A stretch of DNA of 64,000 bases from Megalopta genalis (lineage: Eukaryota > Arthropoda > Insecta > Hymenoptera > Halictidae). The DNA lies in assembly GCF_051020955.1 (NCBI RefSeq), contig NW_027477591.1:1-64000 (forward strand), in the 5' to 3' direction. The first letter of the stretch is position 1, and every line of letters starts with the position of its first letter. The notes under the pieces were generated by a model that was not told the origin of the DNA, did not search any database, and worked only from the letters and a program-made list of their open reading frames with translations. The position numbers were made by a program, and so were the translations under genes. Positions 31,301 through 45,500 of this stretch are shown piece by piece.

Positions 31301-34300
31301 TTCGCATGAATTTGAAGCTAAATCGTTTGTTTAAAATCGCTATTTCGCACGAATTCGAAGCGGAATCGTGTATATCGCATGATATTGGAGCTAAATCGTA
31401 TGTTTCGAGTTGATTTAAAGCTGATTCGTGTATTTCGCATGAATCTGAAGCTAAATTGTTCATATCGCATGAATTTGAATCTACATCGTTTGTTTAAAAT
31501 CGCTATTTCGCACGAATTTGAAGCGAAATCGTGTGTTTCGCATGATATTGGAGCTAAATCGTATGTTTCGCGTTGATTTAAAGCTGATTCGTGTATTTCG
31601 CATGAATCTGAAGCTAAATTGTTCATATCGCATGAATTTGAAGCTAAATCGTTTGTTTAAAATCGCTATTTCGCACGAATTCGAAGCGAAATCGTGTATA
31701 TCGCATGATATTGAATCTAAATCGTATGTTTCGCGTTGATTTAAAGCTAATTCGTGTATTTCGTATGAATCTGAAGCTAAATTGTTCATTTCGTATGAAT
31801 TTGAATCTAAATCGTTTGTTTAAAATCGCTATATCGCACGAATTCGAAGCGAAATCGTGTATATCGCATTATATTGGAGCTAAATCGTATGTTTCGCGTT
31901 GATTTAAAGCTAATTCGTGTATTTCGTATGAATCTGAAGCTAAATTGTTCATTTCGCATGAATCTGAAGCTAAATCGTTTGTTTAAAATCGCTATTCCGC
32001 ACGAATTCGAAGCGAAATCGTGTATATCGCATGATATTGGAGCTAAATCGTATGTTTCGAGTTGATTTAAAGCTGATTCGTGTATTTCGCATGAATCTGA
32101 AGCTAAATTGTTCATATCGCATGAATTTGAATCTAAATCGTTTGTTTAAAATCGCTATTTCGCTCGAATTTGAAGCGAAATCGTGTGTTTTGCATGATAT
32201 TGTAGCTAAATCGTATGTTTCGCGTTGATTTAAAGCTGATTCGTGTATTTCGCATGAATCTGAAGCTAAATTGTTCATATCGCATGAATTTGAATCTAAA
32301 TCGTTTGTTTAAAATCGCTATTTCGCACGAATTTGAAGCGAAATAGTGTATATCGCATGATATTGATCTAAATCGTATGTTTTGCGTTGATTTAAAGCTA
32401 ATTCGTGTATTTCGTATGAATCTGAAGCTAAATTGTTCATTTCGCATGAATTTGAAGCTAAATCATTTGTTTAAAATCGCTATTTCGCACGAATTCAAAG
32501 CGAAATCGAGTATATCGCATGATATTGGAGCTAAATCGTATGTTTCGCGTTGATTTAAAGCTGATTCGTGTATTTCGCATGAATCTGAAGCTAAATTGTT
32601 CATATCGCATGAATTTGAAGCTAAATCGTTTGTTTAAAATCGCTATTTCGCACGAATTTGAAGCGAAATCGATTATTTAAAATCGGTATTTCGCACGGAT
32701 TTGAAGCGAAATCGTGTGTTTCGCATGATATTGAAGCTAAATCGTATGTTTCGCGTTGATTTAAAGCTAATTCGTGTATTTCGCATGAATCTGAAGCTAA
32801 ATTGTCCATTTCGCATGAATTTGAAGCTAAATCGTTTGTTTAAAATCGCTATTTCGCACGAATTCGAAGCGAAATCGTGTATATCGCATGATATTGGAGC
32901 TAAATCGTATGTTTCGCGTTGATTTAAAGCTGATTCGTGTATTTCGCATGAATCTGAAGCTAAATTGTTCATATCGCATGAATTTGAAGCTAAATCGTTT
33001 GTTTAAAATCGCTATTTCGCACGAATTCGAAGCGAAATCGTGTATATCGCATGATATTGAATCTAAATCGTATGTTTCGCGTTGATTTAAAGCTAATTCG
33101 GGTATTTCGTATGAATCTGAAGCTAAATTGTTCCTTTCGCATGAATTTGAATCTAAATCGTTTGTTTAAAATCGCTATATCGCACGAATTCGAAGCGAAA
33201 TCGTGTATATCGCATTATATTGGAGCTAAATCGTATGTTTCGCGTTGATTTAGAGCTGATTCGTGTATTTCGCATGAATCTGAAGCTAAATTGTTCATAT
33301 CGCATGAATTTGAATCTAAATCGTTTGTTTAAAATCGCTATTTCGCACGAATTTGAAGCGAAATAGTGTATATCGCATGATATTGAATCTAAATCGTATG
33401 TTTCGCGTTGATTTAAAGCTAATTCGTGTATTTCGTATGAATCTGAAGCTAAATTGTTCATTTCGCATGAATTTGAAGCTAAATCGTTTGTTTAAAATCG
33501 CTATTTCGCACGAATTCGAAGCGAAATCGTGTATATCGCATGATATTGGAGCTAAATCGTATGTTTCGCGTTGATTTAAAGCTGATTCGTGTATTTCGCA
33601 TGAATCTGAAGCTAAATTGTTCATATCGCATGAATTTGAATCTAAATCGTTTGTTTAAAATCGCTATTTCGCACGAATTTGAAGCGAAATCGTGTGTTTT
33701 GCATGATATTGGAGCTAAATCGTATGTTTCGCGTTGATTTAAAGCTGATTCGTGTATTTCGCATGAATCTGAAGCTAAATTGTTCATATCGCATGAATTT
33801 GAATCTAAATCGTTTGTTTAAAATCGCTATTTCGCACGAATTTGAAGCGAAATAGTGTATATCGCATGATATTGAATCTAAATCGTATGTTTTGCGTTGA
33901 TTTAAATCTAATTCGTGTATTTCGTATGAATCTGAAGCTAAATTGTTCATTTCGCATGAATTTGAAGCTAAATCATTTGTTTAAAATCGCTATTTCGCAC
34001 GAATTCAAAGCGAAATCGTGTATATCGCATGATATTGGAGCTAAATCGTATGTTTCGCGTTGATTTAAAGCTGATTCGTGTATTTCGCATGAATCTGAAG
34101 CTAAATTGTTCATATCGCATGAATTTGAAGCTAAATCGTTTGTTTAAAATCGCTATATCGCACGAATTTGAAGCGAAATCGATTATTTAAAATCGTTATT
34201 TCGCACGGATTTGAAGCGAAATCCTGTGTTTCGCATGATATTGAAGCTAAATCGTATGTTTCGCGTTGATTTAAAGCTGATTCGTGTATTTCGCATGAAT

Positions 34301-34336
34301 CTGAAGCTAAATTGTCCATTTCGCATGAATTTGAAG

Positions 34337-36300
34337 CTAAATCGTTTGTTTAAAATCGCTATTTCGCACGAATTCGAAGCGGAATCGTGTATATCGCATG
34401 ATATTGGAGCTAAATCGTATGTTTCGAGTTGATTTAAAGCTGATTCGTGTATTTCGCATGAATCTGAAGCTAAATTGTTCATATCGCATGAATTTGAATC
34501 TAAATCGTTTGTTTAAAATCGCTATTTCGCACGAATTTGAAGCGAAATCGTGTGTTTCGCATGATATTGGAGCCAAATCGTATGTTTCGCGTTGATTTAA
34601 AGCTGATTCGTGTATTTCGCATGAATCTGAAGCTAAATTGTTCATTTCGCATGAATTTGAAGCTAAATCGTTTGTTTAAAATCGCTATTTCGCACGAATT
34701 CGAAGCGAAATCGTGTATATCGCATGATATTGAATCTAAATCGTATGCTTCGCGTTGATTTAAAGCTAATTCGTGTATTTCGTATGAATCTGAAGCTAAA
34801 TTGTTCATTTCGTATGAATTTGAATCTAAATCGTTTGTTTAAAATCGCTATATCGCACGAATTCGAAGCGAAATCGTGTATATCGCATTATATTGGAGCT
34901 AAATCGTATGTTTCAAATTGTTCATATCGCATGAATTTGAATCTAAATCGTTTGTTTAAAATCGATATTTCGCACGAATTTGAAGCGAAATAGTGTATAT
35001 CGCATGATATTGAATCTAAATCGTATGTTTCGCGTTGATTTAAAGCTAATTCGTGTATTTCGTATGAATCTGAAGCTAAATTGTTCATTTCGCATGAATC
35101 TGAAGCTAAATCGTTTGTTTAAAATCGCTATTTCGCACGAATTCGAAGCGAAATCGTGTATATCGCATGATATTGGAGCTAAATCGTATGTTTCGCGTTG
35201 ATTTAAAGCTGATTCGTGTATTTCGCATGAATCTGAAGCTAAATTGTTCATTTCGCATGAATTTGAAGCTAAATCGTTTGTTTAAAATCGCTATTCCGCA
35301 CGAATTCGAAGCGAAATCGTGTATATCGCATGATATTGGAGCTAAATCGTATGTTTCGCGTTGATTTAAAGCTGATTCGTGTATTTCGCATGAATCTGAA
35401 GCTAAATTGTTCATATCGCATGAATTTGAATCTAAATCGTTTGTTTAAAATCGCTATTTCGCACGAATTTGAAGCGAAATCGTGTGTTTCGCATGATATT
35501 GGAGCTAAATCGTATGTTTCGCGTTGATTTAAAGCTGATTCGTGTATTTCGCATGAATCTGAAGCTAAATTGTTCATATCGCATGAATTTGAAGCTAAAT
35601 CGTTTGTTTAAAATCGCTATTTCGCACGAATTCGAAGCGAAATCGTGTATATCGCATGATATTGAATCTAAATCGTATGCTTCGCGTTGATTTAAAGCTA
35701 ATTCGTGTATTTCGTATGAATCTGAAGCTAAATTGTTCATTTCGTATGAATTTGAATCTAAATCGTTTGTTTAAAATCGCTATATCGCACGAATTCGAAG
35801 CGAAATCGTGTATATCGCATTATATTGGAGCTAAATCGTATGTTTCAAATTGTTCATATCGCATGAATTTGAATCTAAATCGTTTGTTTAAAATCGATAT
35901 TTCGCACGAATTTGAAGCGAAATAGTGTATATCGCATGATATTGAATCTAAATCGTATGTTTCGCGTTGATTTAAAGCTAATTCGTGTATTTCGTATGAA
36001 TCTGAAGCTAAATTGTTCATTTCGCATGAATCTGAAGCTAAATCGTTTGTTTAAAATCGCTATTTCGCACGAATTCGAAGCGAAATCGTGTATATCGCAT
36101 GATATTGGAGCTAAATCGTATGTTTCGCGTTGATTTAAAGCTGATTCGTGTATTTCGCATGAATCTGAAGCTAAATTGTTCATTTCGCATGAATTTGAAG
36201 CTAAATCGTTTGTTTAAAATCGCTATTCCGCACGAATTCGAAGCGAAATCGTGTATATCGCATGATATTGGAGCTAAATCGTATGTTTCGCGTTGATTTA
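34337..36300 (-). repeat. 932-bp tandem duplication in satellite
   Basis: Landmarks at 34337, 34500, 34724, 34888, 34943 and 35106 recur at 35269, 35432, 35656, 35820, 35875 and 36038 (shift 932 bp, six monomers minus 46 bp). Both copies contain the same shortened monomer (GTATGTTTCAAATTGTTC at about 34907 and 35839). Edges are approximate. Confidence 0.8.
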
Positions 36301-39300
36301 AAGCTGATTCGTGTATTTCGCATGAATCTGAAGCTAAATTGTTCATATCGCATGAATTTGAATCTAAATCGTTTGTTTAAAATCGCTATTTCGCACGAAT
36401 TTGAAGCGAAATAGTGTATATCGCATGATATTGAATCTAAATCGTATGTTTTGCGTTGATTTAAAGCTAATTCGTGTATTTCGCATGAATCTGAAGCTAA
36501 ATTGTCCATTTCGCATGAATTTGAAGCTAAATCGTTTGTTTAAAATCGCTATTTCGCACGAATTCGAAGCGAAATCGTGTATATCGCATGATATTGGAGC
36601 TAAATCGTATGTTTCGCGTTGATTTAAAGCTGATTCGTGTATTTCGCATGAATCTGAAGCTAAATTGTTCATATCGCATGAATTTGAAGCTAAATCGTTT
36701 GTTTAAAATCGCTATTTCGCACGAATTCGAAGCGAAATCGTGTATATCGCATGATATTGAATCTAAATCGTATGTTTCGCGTTGATTTAAAGCTAATTCG
36801 GGTATTTCGTATGAATCTGAAGCTAAATTGTTCCTTTCGCATGAATTTGAATCTAAATCGTTTGTTTAAAATCGCTATATCGCACGAATTCGAAGCGAAA
36901 TCGTGTATATCGCATTATATTGGAGCTAAATCGTATGTTTCGCGTTGATTTAGAGCTGATTCGTGTATTTCGCATGAATCTGAAGCTAAATTGTTCATAT
37001 CGCATGAATTTGAATCTAAATCGTTTGTTTAAAATCGCTATTTCGCACGAATTTGAAGCGAAATAGTGTATATCGCATGATATTGAATCTAAATCGTATG
37101 TTTCGCGTTGATTTAAAGCTAATTCGTGTATTTCGTATGAATCTGAAGCTAAATTGTTCATTTCGCATGAATTTGAAGCTAAATCGTTTGTTTAAAATCG
37201 CTATTTCGCACGAATTCGAAGCGAAATCGTGTATATCGCATGATATTGGAGCTAAATCGTATGTTTCGCGTTGATTTAAAGCTGATTCGTGTATTTCGCA
37301 TGAATCTGAAGCTAAATTGTTCATATCGCATGAATTTGAATCTAAATCGTTTGTTTAAAATCGCTATTTCGCACGAATTTGAAGCGAAATCGTGTGTTTT
37401 GCATGATATTGGAGCTAAATCGTATGTTTCGCGTTGATTTAAAGCTGATTCGTGTATTTCGCATGAATCTGAAGCTAAATTGTTCATATCGCATGAATTT
37501 GAATCTAAATCGTTTGTTTAAAATCGCTATTTCGCACGAATTTGAAGCGAAATAGTGTATATCGCATGATATTGAATCTAAATCGTATGTTTTGCGTTGA
37601 TTTAAATCTAATTCGTGTATTTCGTATGAATCTGAAGCTAAATTGTTCATTTCGCATGAATTTGAAGCTAAATCATTTGTTTAAAATCGCTATTTCGCAC
37701 GAATTCAAAGCGAAATCGTGTATATCGCATGATATTGGAGCTAAATCGTATGTTTCGCGTTGATTTAAAGCTGATTCGTGTATTTCGCATGAATCTGAAG
37801 CTAAATTGTTCATATCGCATGAATTTGAATCTAAATCGTTTGTTTAAAATCGCTATTTCGCACGAATTTGAAGCGAAATAGTGTATATCGCATGATATTG
37901 AATCTAAATCGTATGTTTCGCGTTGATTTAAAGCTAATTCGTGTATTTCGTATGAATCTGAAGCTAAATTGTTCATTTCGCATGAATTTGAAGCTAAATC
38001 GTTTGTTTAAAATCGCTATTTCGCACGAATTCGAAGCGAAATCGTGTATATCGCATGATATTGGAGCTAAATCGTATGTTTCGAGTTGATTTAAAGCTGA
38101 TTCGTGTATTTCGCATGAATCTGAAGCTAAATTGTTCATATCGCATGAATTTGAATCTAAATCGTTTGTTTAAAATCGCTATTTCGCACGAATTTGAAGC
38201 GAAATCGTGTGTTTCGCATGATATTGGAGCTAAATCGTATGTTTCGCGTTGATTTAAAGCTGATTCGTGTATTTCGCATGAATCTGAAGCTAAATTGTTC
38301 ATATCGCATGAATTTGAAGCTAAATCGTTTGTTTAAAATCGCTATTTCGCACGAATTCGAAGCGAAATCGTGTATATCGCATGATATTGAATCTAAATCG
38401 TATGTTTCGCGTTGATTTAAAGCTAATTCGTGTATTTCGTATGAATCTGAAGCTAAATTGTTCATTTCGTATGAATTTGAATCTAAATCGTTTGTTTAAA
38501 ATCGCTATATCGCACGAATTCGAAGCGAAATCGTGTATATCGCATTATATTGGAGCTAAATCGTATGTTTCGCGTTGATTTAAAGCTGATTCGTGTATTT
38601 CGCATGAATCTGAAGCTAAATTGTTCATATCGCATGAATTTGAATCTAAATCGTTTGTTTAAAATCGCTATTTCGCACGAATTTGAAGCGAAATCGTGTG
38701 TTTTGCATGATATTGGAGCTAAATCGTATGTTTCGCGTTGATTTAAAGCTGATTCGTGTATTTCGCATGAATCTGAAGCTAAATTGTTCATATCGCATGA
38801 ATTTGAATCTAAATCGTTTGTTTAAAATCGCTATTTCGCACGAATTTGAAGCGAAATAGTGTATATCGCATGATATTGAATCTAAATCGTATGTTTTGCG
38901 TTGATTTAAATCTAATTCGTGTATTTCGTATGAATCTGAAGCTAAATTGTTCATTTCGCATGAATTTGAAGCTAAATCATTTGTTTAAAATCGCTATTTC
39001 GCACGAATTCAAAGCGAAATCGTGTATATCGCATGATATTGGAGCTAAATCGTATGTTTCGCGTTGATTTAAAGCTGATTCGTGTATTTCGCATGAATCT
39101 GAAGCTAAATTGTTCATATCGCATGAATTTGAAGCTAAAACGTTTGTTTAAAATCGCTATATCGCACGAATTTGAAGCGAAATCGATTATTTAAAATCGT
39201 TATTTCGCACGGATTTGAAGCGAAATCCTGTGTTTCGCATGATATTGAAGCTAAATCGTATGTTTCGCGTTGATTTAAAGCTGATTCGTGTATTTCGCAT

Positions 39301-39599
39301 GAATCTGAAGCTAAATTGTCCATTTCGCATGAATTTGAAGCTAAATCGTTTGTTTAAAATCGCTATTTCGCACGAATTCGAAGCGGAATCGTGTATATCG
39401 CATGATATTGGAGCTAAATCGTATGTTTCGAGTTGATTTAAAGCTGATTCGTGTATTTCGCATGAATCTGAAGCTAAATTGTTCATATCGCATGAATTTG
39501 AATCTAAATCGTTTGTTTAAAATCGCTATTTCGCACGAATTTGAAGCGAAATCGTGTGTTTCGCATGATATTGGAGCTAAATCGTATGTTTCGCGTTGA

Positions 39600-42500
39600 T
39601 TTAAAGCTGATTCGTGTATTTCGCATGAATCTGAAGCTAAATTGTTCATATCGCATGAATTTGAAGCTAAATCGTTTGTTTAAAATCGCTATTTCGCACG
39701 AATTCGAAGCGAAATCGTGTATATCGCATGATATTGAATCTAAATCGTATGTTTCGCGTTGATTTAAAGCTAATTCGTGTATTTCGCATGAATCTGAAGC
39801 TAAATTGTTCATATCGCATGAATTTGAATCTAAATCGTTTGTTTAAAATCGCTATTTCGCACGAATTTGAAGCGAAATAGTGTATATCGCATGATATTGA
39901 ATCTAAATCGTATGTTTCGCGTTGATTTAAAGCTAATTCGTGTATTTCGTATGAATCTGAAGTTAAATTGTTCATTTCGCATGAATTTGAAGCGAAATCG
40001 ATTATTTAAAAACACTATTTCGCACGGATTTGAAGCGAAATCGTGTGTTTCGCATGATATTGAAGCTAAATCGTATGTTTCGCGTTGATTTAAAGCTAAT
40101 TCGTGTATTTCGCATGAATCTGAAGCTAAATTGTCCATTTCGCATGAATTTGAAGCTAAATCGTTTGTTTAAAATCGCTATTTCGCACGAATTCGAAGCG
40201 AAATCGTGTATATCGCATGATATTGGAGCTAAATCGTATGTTTAGCGTTGATTTAAAGCTGATTCGTGTATTTCGCATGAATCTGAAGCTAAATTGTTCA
40301 TATCGCATGAATTTGAATCTAAATCGTTTGTTTAAAATCGCTATTTCGCACGAATTTCTATCGAAATCGTGTGTTTCGCATGATATTGTAGCTAAATCGT
40401 ATGTTTCGCGTTGATTTATGGCTAATTCGTGTATTTCGTATGAATCTGAAGCTAAATTGTCCATTTCGCATGAATTTGAAGCTAAATTGTTTGTTTAAAA
40501 TCGCTATTTCGCACGAATTCGAAGCGAAATCGTGTATATCGCATGATATTGGAGCTAAATCGTATGTTTCGCGTGAATTTGAAGCTGATTCGTGTATTTC
40601 GCATGAATCTGAAGCTAAATTGTTCATTTCGCATGAATTTGAAGCTAAATCGTTTGTTAAAAATCGCTATTTCGCACGAATTTGAAGCGAAATAGTGTAT
40701 ATCGCATGATATTGAATCTAAATCGTATGTTTCGAGTTGATTTAAAGCTAATTCGTGTATTTCGTATGAATCTGAAGCTAAATTGTTCATTTCGCATGAA
40801 TTTGAATCTAAATCGTTTGTTTAAAATCGCTATTTCGCACGAATTTGAAGCGAAATCGTGTGTTTCGCATGATATTGGAGCTAAATCGTATGTTTCGCGT
40901 TGATTTAAAGCTGATTCGTGTATTTCGCATGAATCTGAAGCTAAATTGTTCATATCGCATGAATTTGAATCTAAATCGTTTGTTTAAAATCGCTATTTCG
41001 CACGAATTTGAAGCGAAATAGTGTATATCGCATGATATTGAATCTAAATCGTATGTTTCGCGTTGATTTAAAGCTGATTCGTGTATTTCGCATGAATCTG
41101 AAGCTAAATTGTTCATATCGCATGAATTTGAATCTAAATCGTTTGCTTAAAATCGCTATTTCGCACGAATTTGAAGCGAAATCGTGTGTTTCGCATGATA
41201 TTGGAGCTAAATCGTATGTTTCGCGTTGATTTAAAGCTGATTCGTGTATTTCGCATGAATCTGAAGCTAAATTGTTCATATCGCATGAATTTGAATCTAA
41301 ATCGTTTGTTTAAAATCGCTATTTCGCACGAATTTGAAGCGAAATCGTGTGTTTCGCATGATATTGAAGCTAAATCGTATGTTTCGCGTTGATTTAAAGC
41401 TGATTCGTGTATTTCGCATGAATCTGAAGCTAAATTGTTCATATCGCATGAATTTGAATCTAAATCGTTTGTTTAAAATCGCTATTTCGCACGAATTTGA
41501 AGCGAAATCGTGTGTTTCGCATGATATTGAAGCTAAATCGTATGTTTCGCGTTGATTTAAAGCTGATTCGTGTATTTCGCATGAATCTGAAGCTAAATTG
41601 TTCATATCGCATGAATTTGAATCTAAATCGTTTGTTTAAAATCGCTATTTCGCACGAATTTGTAGCGGAATAGTGTATATCGCATGATATTGAATCTAAA
41701 TCGTATGTTTCGCGTTGATTTAAAGCTAATTCGTGTATTTCGTATGAATCTGAAGCTAAATTGTTCATTTCGCATGAATTTGAAGCTAAATCGTTTGTTT
41801 AAAATCGCTATTTCGCACGAATTCGAAGCGAAATCGTGTATATCGCATGATATTGGAGCTAAATCGTATGTTTCGCGTTGATTTAAAGCTGATTCGTGTA
41901 TTTCGCATGAATCTGAAGCTAAATTGTACATATCGCATGAATTTGAATCTAAATCGTTTGTTTAAAATCGCTATTTCGCACGAATTTGAAGCGAAATAGT
42001 GTATATCGCATGATATTGAATCTAAATCGTATGTTTCGCGTTGATTTAAAGCTAATTCGTGTATTTCGTATGAATCTGAAGCTAAATTGTTCATTTCGCA
42101 TGAATTTGAAGCTAAGTCGTTTGTTTAAAATCGCTATTTCGCACGAATTCGAAGCGAAATCGTGTATATCGCATGATATTGGAGCTAAATCGTATGTTTC
42201 ACGTTGATTTAAAGCTGATTCGTGTATTTCGCATGAATCTGAAGCTAAATTGTTCATATCGCATGAATTTGAATCTAAATCGTTTGTTTAAAATCGCTAT
42301 TTCGCACGAATTTGAAGCGAAATCGTGTGTTTCGCATGATATTGAAGCTAAATCGTATGTTTCGCGTTGATTTAAAGCTGATTCGTGTATTTCGCATGAA
42401 TCTGAAGCTAAATTGTTCATATCGCATGAATTTGAATCTAAATCGTTTGTTTAAAATCGCTATTTCGCACGAATTTGAAGCGGAGTAGTGTATATCGCAT

Positions 42501-45500
42501 GATATTGAATCTAAATCGTATGTTTCGCGTTGATTTAAAGCTAATTCGTGTATTTCGTATGAATCTGAAGCTAAATTGTTCGTTTCGCACGAATTTGAAG
42601 CGAAATAGTGTATATCGCATGATATTGAATCTCAATCGTATGTTTTGCGTTGATTTAAAGCTAATTCGTGTATTTCGTATGAATCTGAAGCTAAATTGTT
42701 CATTTCGCATGAATTTAAAACTAAATCATTTGTTTAAAATCGCTATTTCGCACGAATTCAAAGCGAAATCGTGTATATCGCATGATATTGGAGCTAAATC
42801 GTATGTTTCGTGTCGATTTAAAGCTGATTCGTGTATTTCGCATGAATCTGAAGCTAAATTGTTCATATCGCATGAATTTGAAGCTAAATCGTTTGTTTAA
42901 AATCGCTATTTCGCACGAATTTGAAGCGAAATCGATTATTTAAAATCGTTATTTCGCACGGATTTGAAGCGAAATCGTGTGTTTCGCATGATATTGAAGC
43001 TAAATCGTATGTTTCGCGTTGATTTAAAGCTAATTCGTGTATTTCGCATGAATCTGAAGCTAAATTGTCCATTTCGCATGAATTTGAAGCTAAATCGTTT
43101 GTTTAAAATCGCTATTTCGCACGAATTCGAAGCGAAATCGTGTATATCGCATGATATTGGAGCTAAATCGTATGTTTCGCGTTGATTTAAAGCTGATTCG
43201 TGTATTTCGCATGAATCTGAAGCTAAATTGTTCATATCGCATGAATTTGAAGCTAAATCGTTTGTTTAAAATCGCTATTTCGCACGAATTCGAAGCGAAA
43301 TCGTGTATATCGCATGATATTGAATCTAAATCGTATGTTTCGCGTTGATTTAAAGCTAATTCGTGTATTTCGTATGAATCTGAAGCTAAATTGTTCCTTT
43401 CGCATGAATTTGAATCTAAATCGTTTGTTTAAAATCGCTATATCGCACGAATTCGAAGCGAAATCGTGTATATCGCATTATATTGGAGCTAAATCGTATG
43501 TTTCGCGTTGATTTAGAGCTGATTCGTGTATTTCGCATGAATCTGAAGCTAAATTGTTCATATCGCATGAATTTGAATCTAAATCGTTTGTTTAAAATCG
43601 CTATTTCGCACGAATTTGAAGCGAAATAGTGTATATCGCATGATATTGAATCTAAATCGTATGTTTTGCGTTGATTTAAAGCTAATTCGTGTATTTCGTA
43701 TGAATCTGAAGCTAAATTGTTCATTTCGCATGAATTTGAAGCTAAATCGTTTGTTTAAAATCGCTATTTCGCACGAATTTGAAGCGAAATCGTGTGTTTC
43801 GCATGATATTGGAGCTAAATCGTATGTTTCGCGTTGATTTAAAGCTGATTCGTGTATTTCGCATGAATCTGAAGCTAAATTGTTCATATCGCATGAATTT
43901 GAATCTAAATCGTTTGTTTAAAATCGCTATTTCGCACGAATTTGAAGCGAAATCGTGTGTTTCGCATGATATTGAAGCTAAATCGTATGTTTCGCGTTGA
44001 TTTAAAGCTGATTCGTGTATTTCGCATGAATCTGAAGCTAAATTGTTCATATCGCATGAATTTGAATCTAAATCGTTTGTTTAAAATCGCTATTTCGCAC
44101 GAATTTGAAGCGAAATCGTGTGTTTCGCATGATATTGAAGCTAAATCGTATGTTTCGCGTTGATTTAAAGCTGATTCGTGTATTTCGCATGAATCTGAAG
44201 CTAAATTGTTCATATCGCATGAATTTGAATCTAAATCGTTTGTTTAAAATCGCTATTTCGCACGAATTTGTAGCGGAATAGTGTATATCGCATGATATTG
44301 AATCTAAATCGTATGTTTCGCGTTGATTTAAAGCTAATTCGTGTATTTCGTATGAATCTGAAGCTAAATTGTTCATTTCGCATGAATTTGAAGCTAAATC
44401 GTTTGTTTAAAATCGCTATTTCGCACGAATTCGAAGCGAAATCGTGTATATCGCATGATATTGGAGCTAAATCGTATGTTTCGCGTTGATTTAAAGCTGA
44501 TTCGTGTATTTCGCATGAATCTGAAGCTAAATTGTTCATATCGCATGAATTTGAAGCTAAATCGTTTGTTTAAAATCGCTATTTCGCACGAATTCGAAGC
44601 GAAATCGTGTATATCGCATGATATTGAATCTAAATCGTATGTTTCGCGTTGATTTAAAGCTAATTCGTGTATTTCGCATGAATCTGAAGCTAAATTGTTC
44701 ATATCGCATGAATTTGAATCTAAATCGTTTGTTTAAAATCGCTATTTCGCACGAATTTGAAGCGAAATAGTGTATATCGCATGATATTGAATCTAAATCG
44801 TATGTTTCGCGTTGATTTAAAGCTAATTCGTGTATTTCGTATGAATCTGAAGTTAAATTGTTCATTTCGCATGAATTTGAAGCGAAATCGATTATTTAAA
44901 AACACTATTTCGCACGGATTTGAAGCGAAATCGTGTGTTTCGCATGATATTGAAGCTAAATCGTATGTTTCGCGTTGATTTAAAGCTAATTCGTGTATTT
45001 CGCATGAATCTGAAGCTAAATTGTCCATTTCGCATGAATTTGAAGCTAAATCGTTTGTTTAAAATCGCTATTTCGCACGAATTCGAAGCGAAATCGTGTA
45101 TATCGCATGATATTGGAGCTAAATCGTATGTTTAGCGTTGATTTAAAGCTGATTCGTGTATTTCGCATGAATCTGAAGCTAAATTGTTCATATCGCATGA
45201 ATTTGAATCTAAATCGTTTGTTTAAAATCGCTATTTCGCACGAATTTCTATCGAAATCGTGTGTTTCGCATGATATTGTAGCTAAATCGTATGTTTCGCG
45301 TTGATTTATGGCTAATTCGTGTATTTCGTATGAATCTGAAGCTAAATTGTCCATTTCGCATGAATTTGAAGCTAAATTGTTTGTTTAAAATCGCTATTTC
45401 GCACGAATTCGAAGCGAAATCGTGTATATCGCATGATATTGGAGCTAAATCGTATGTTTCGCGTGAATTTGAAGCTGATTCGTGTATTTCGCATGAATCT

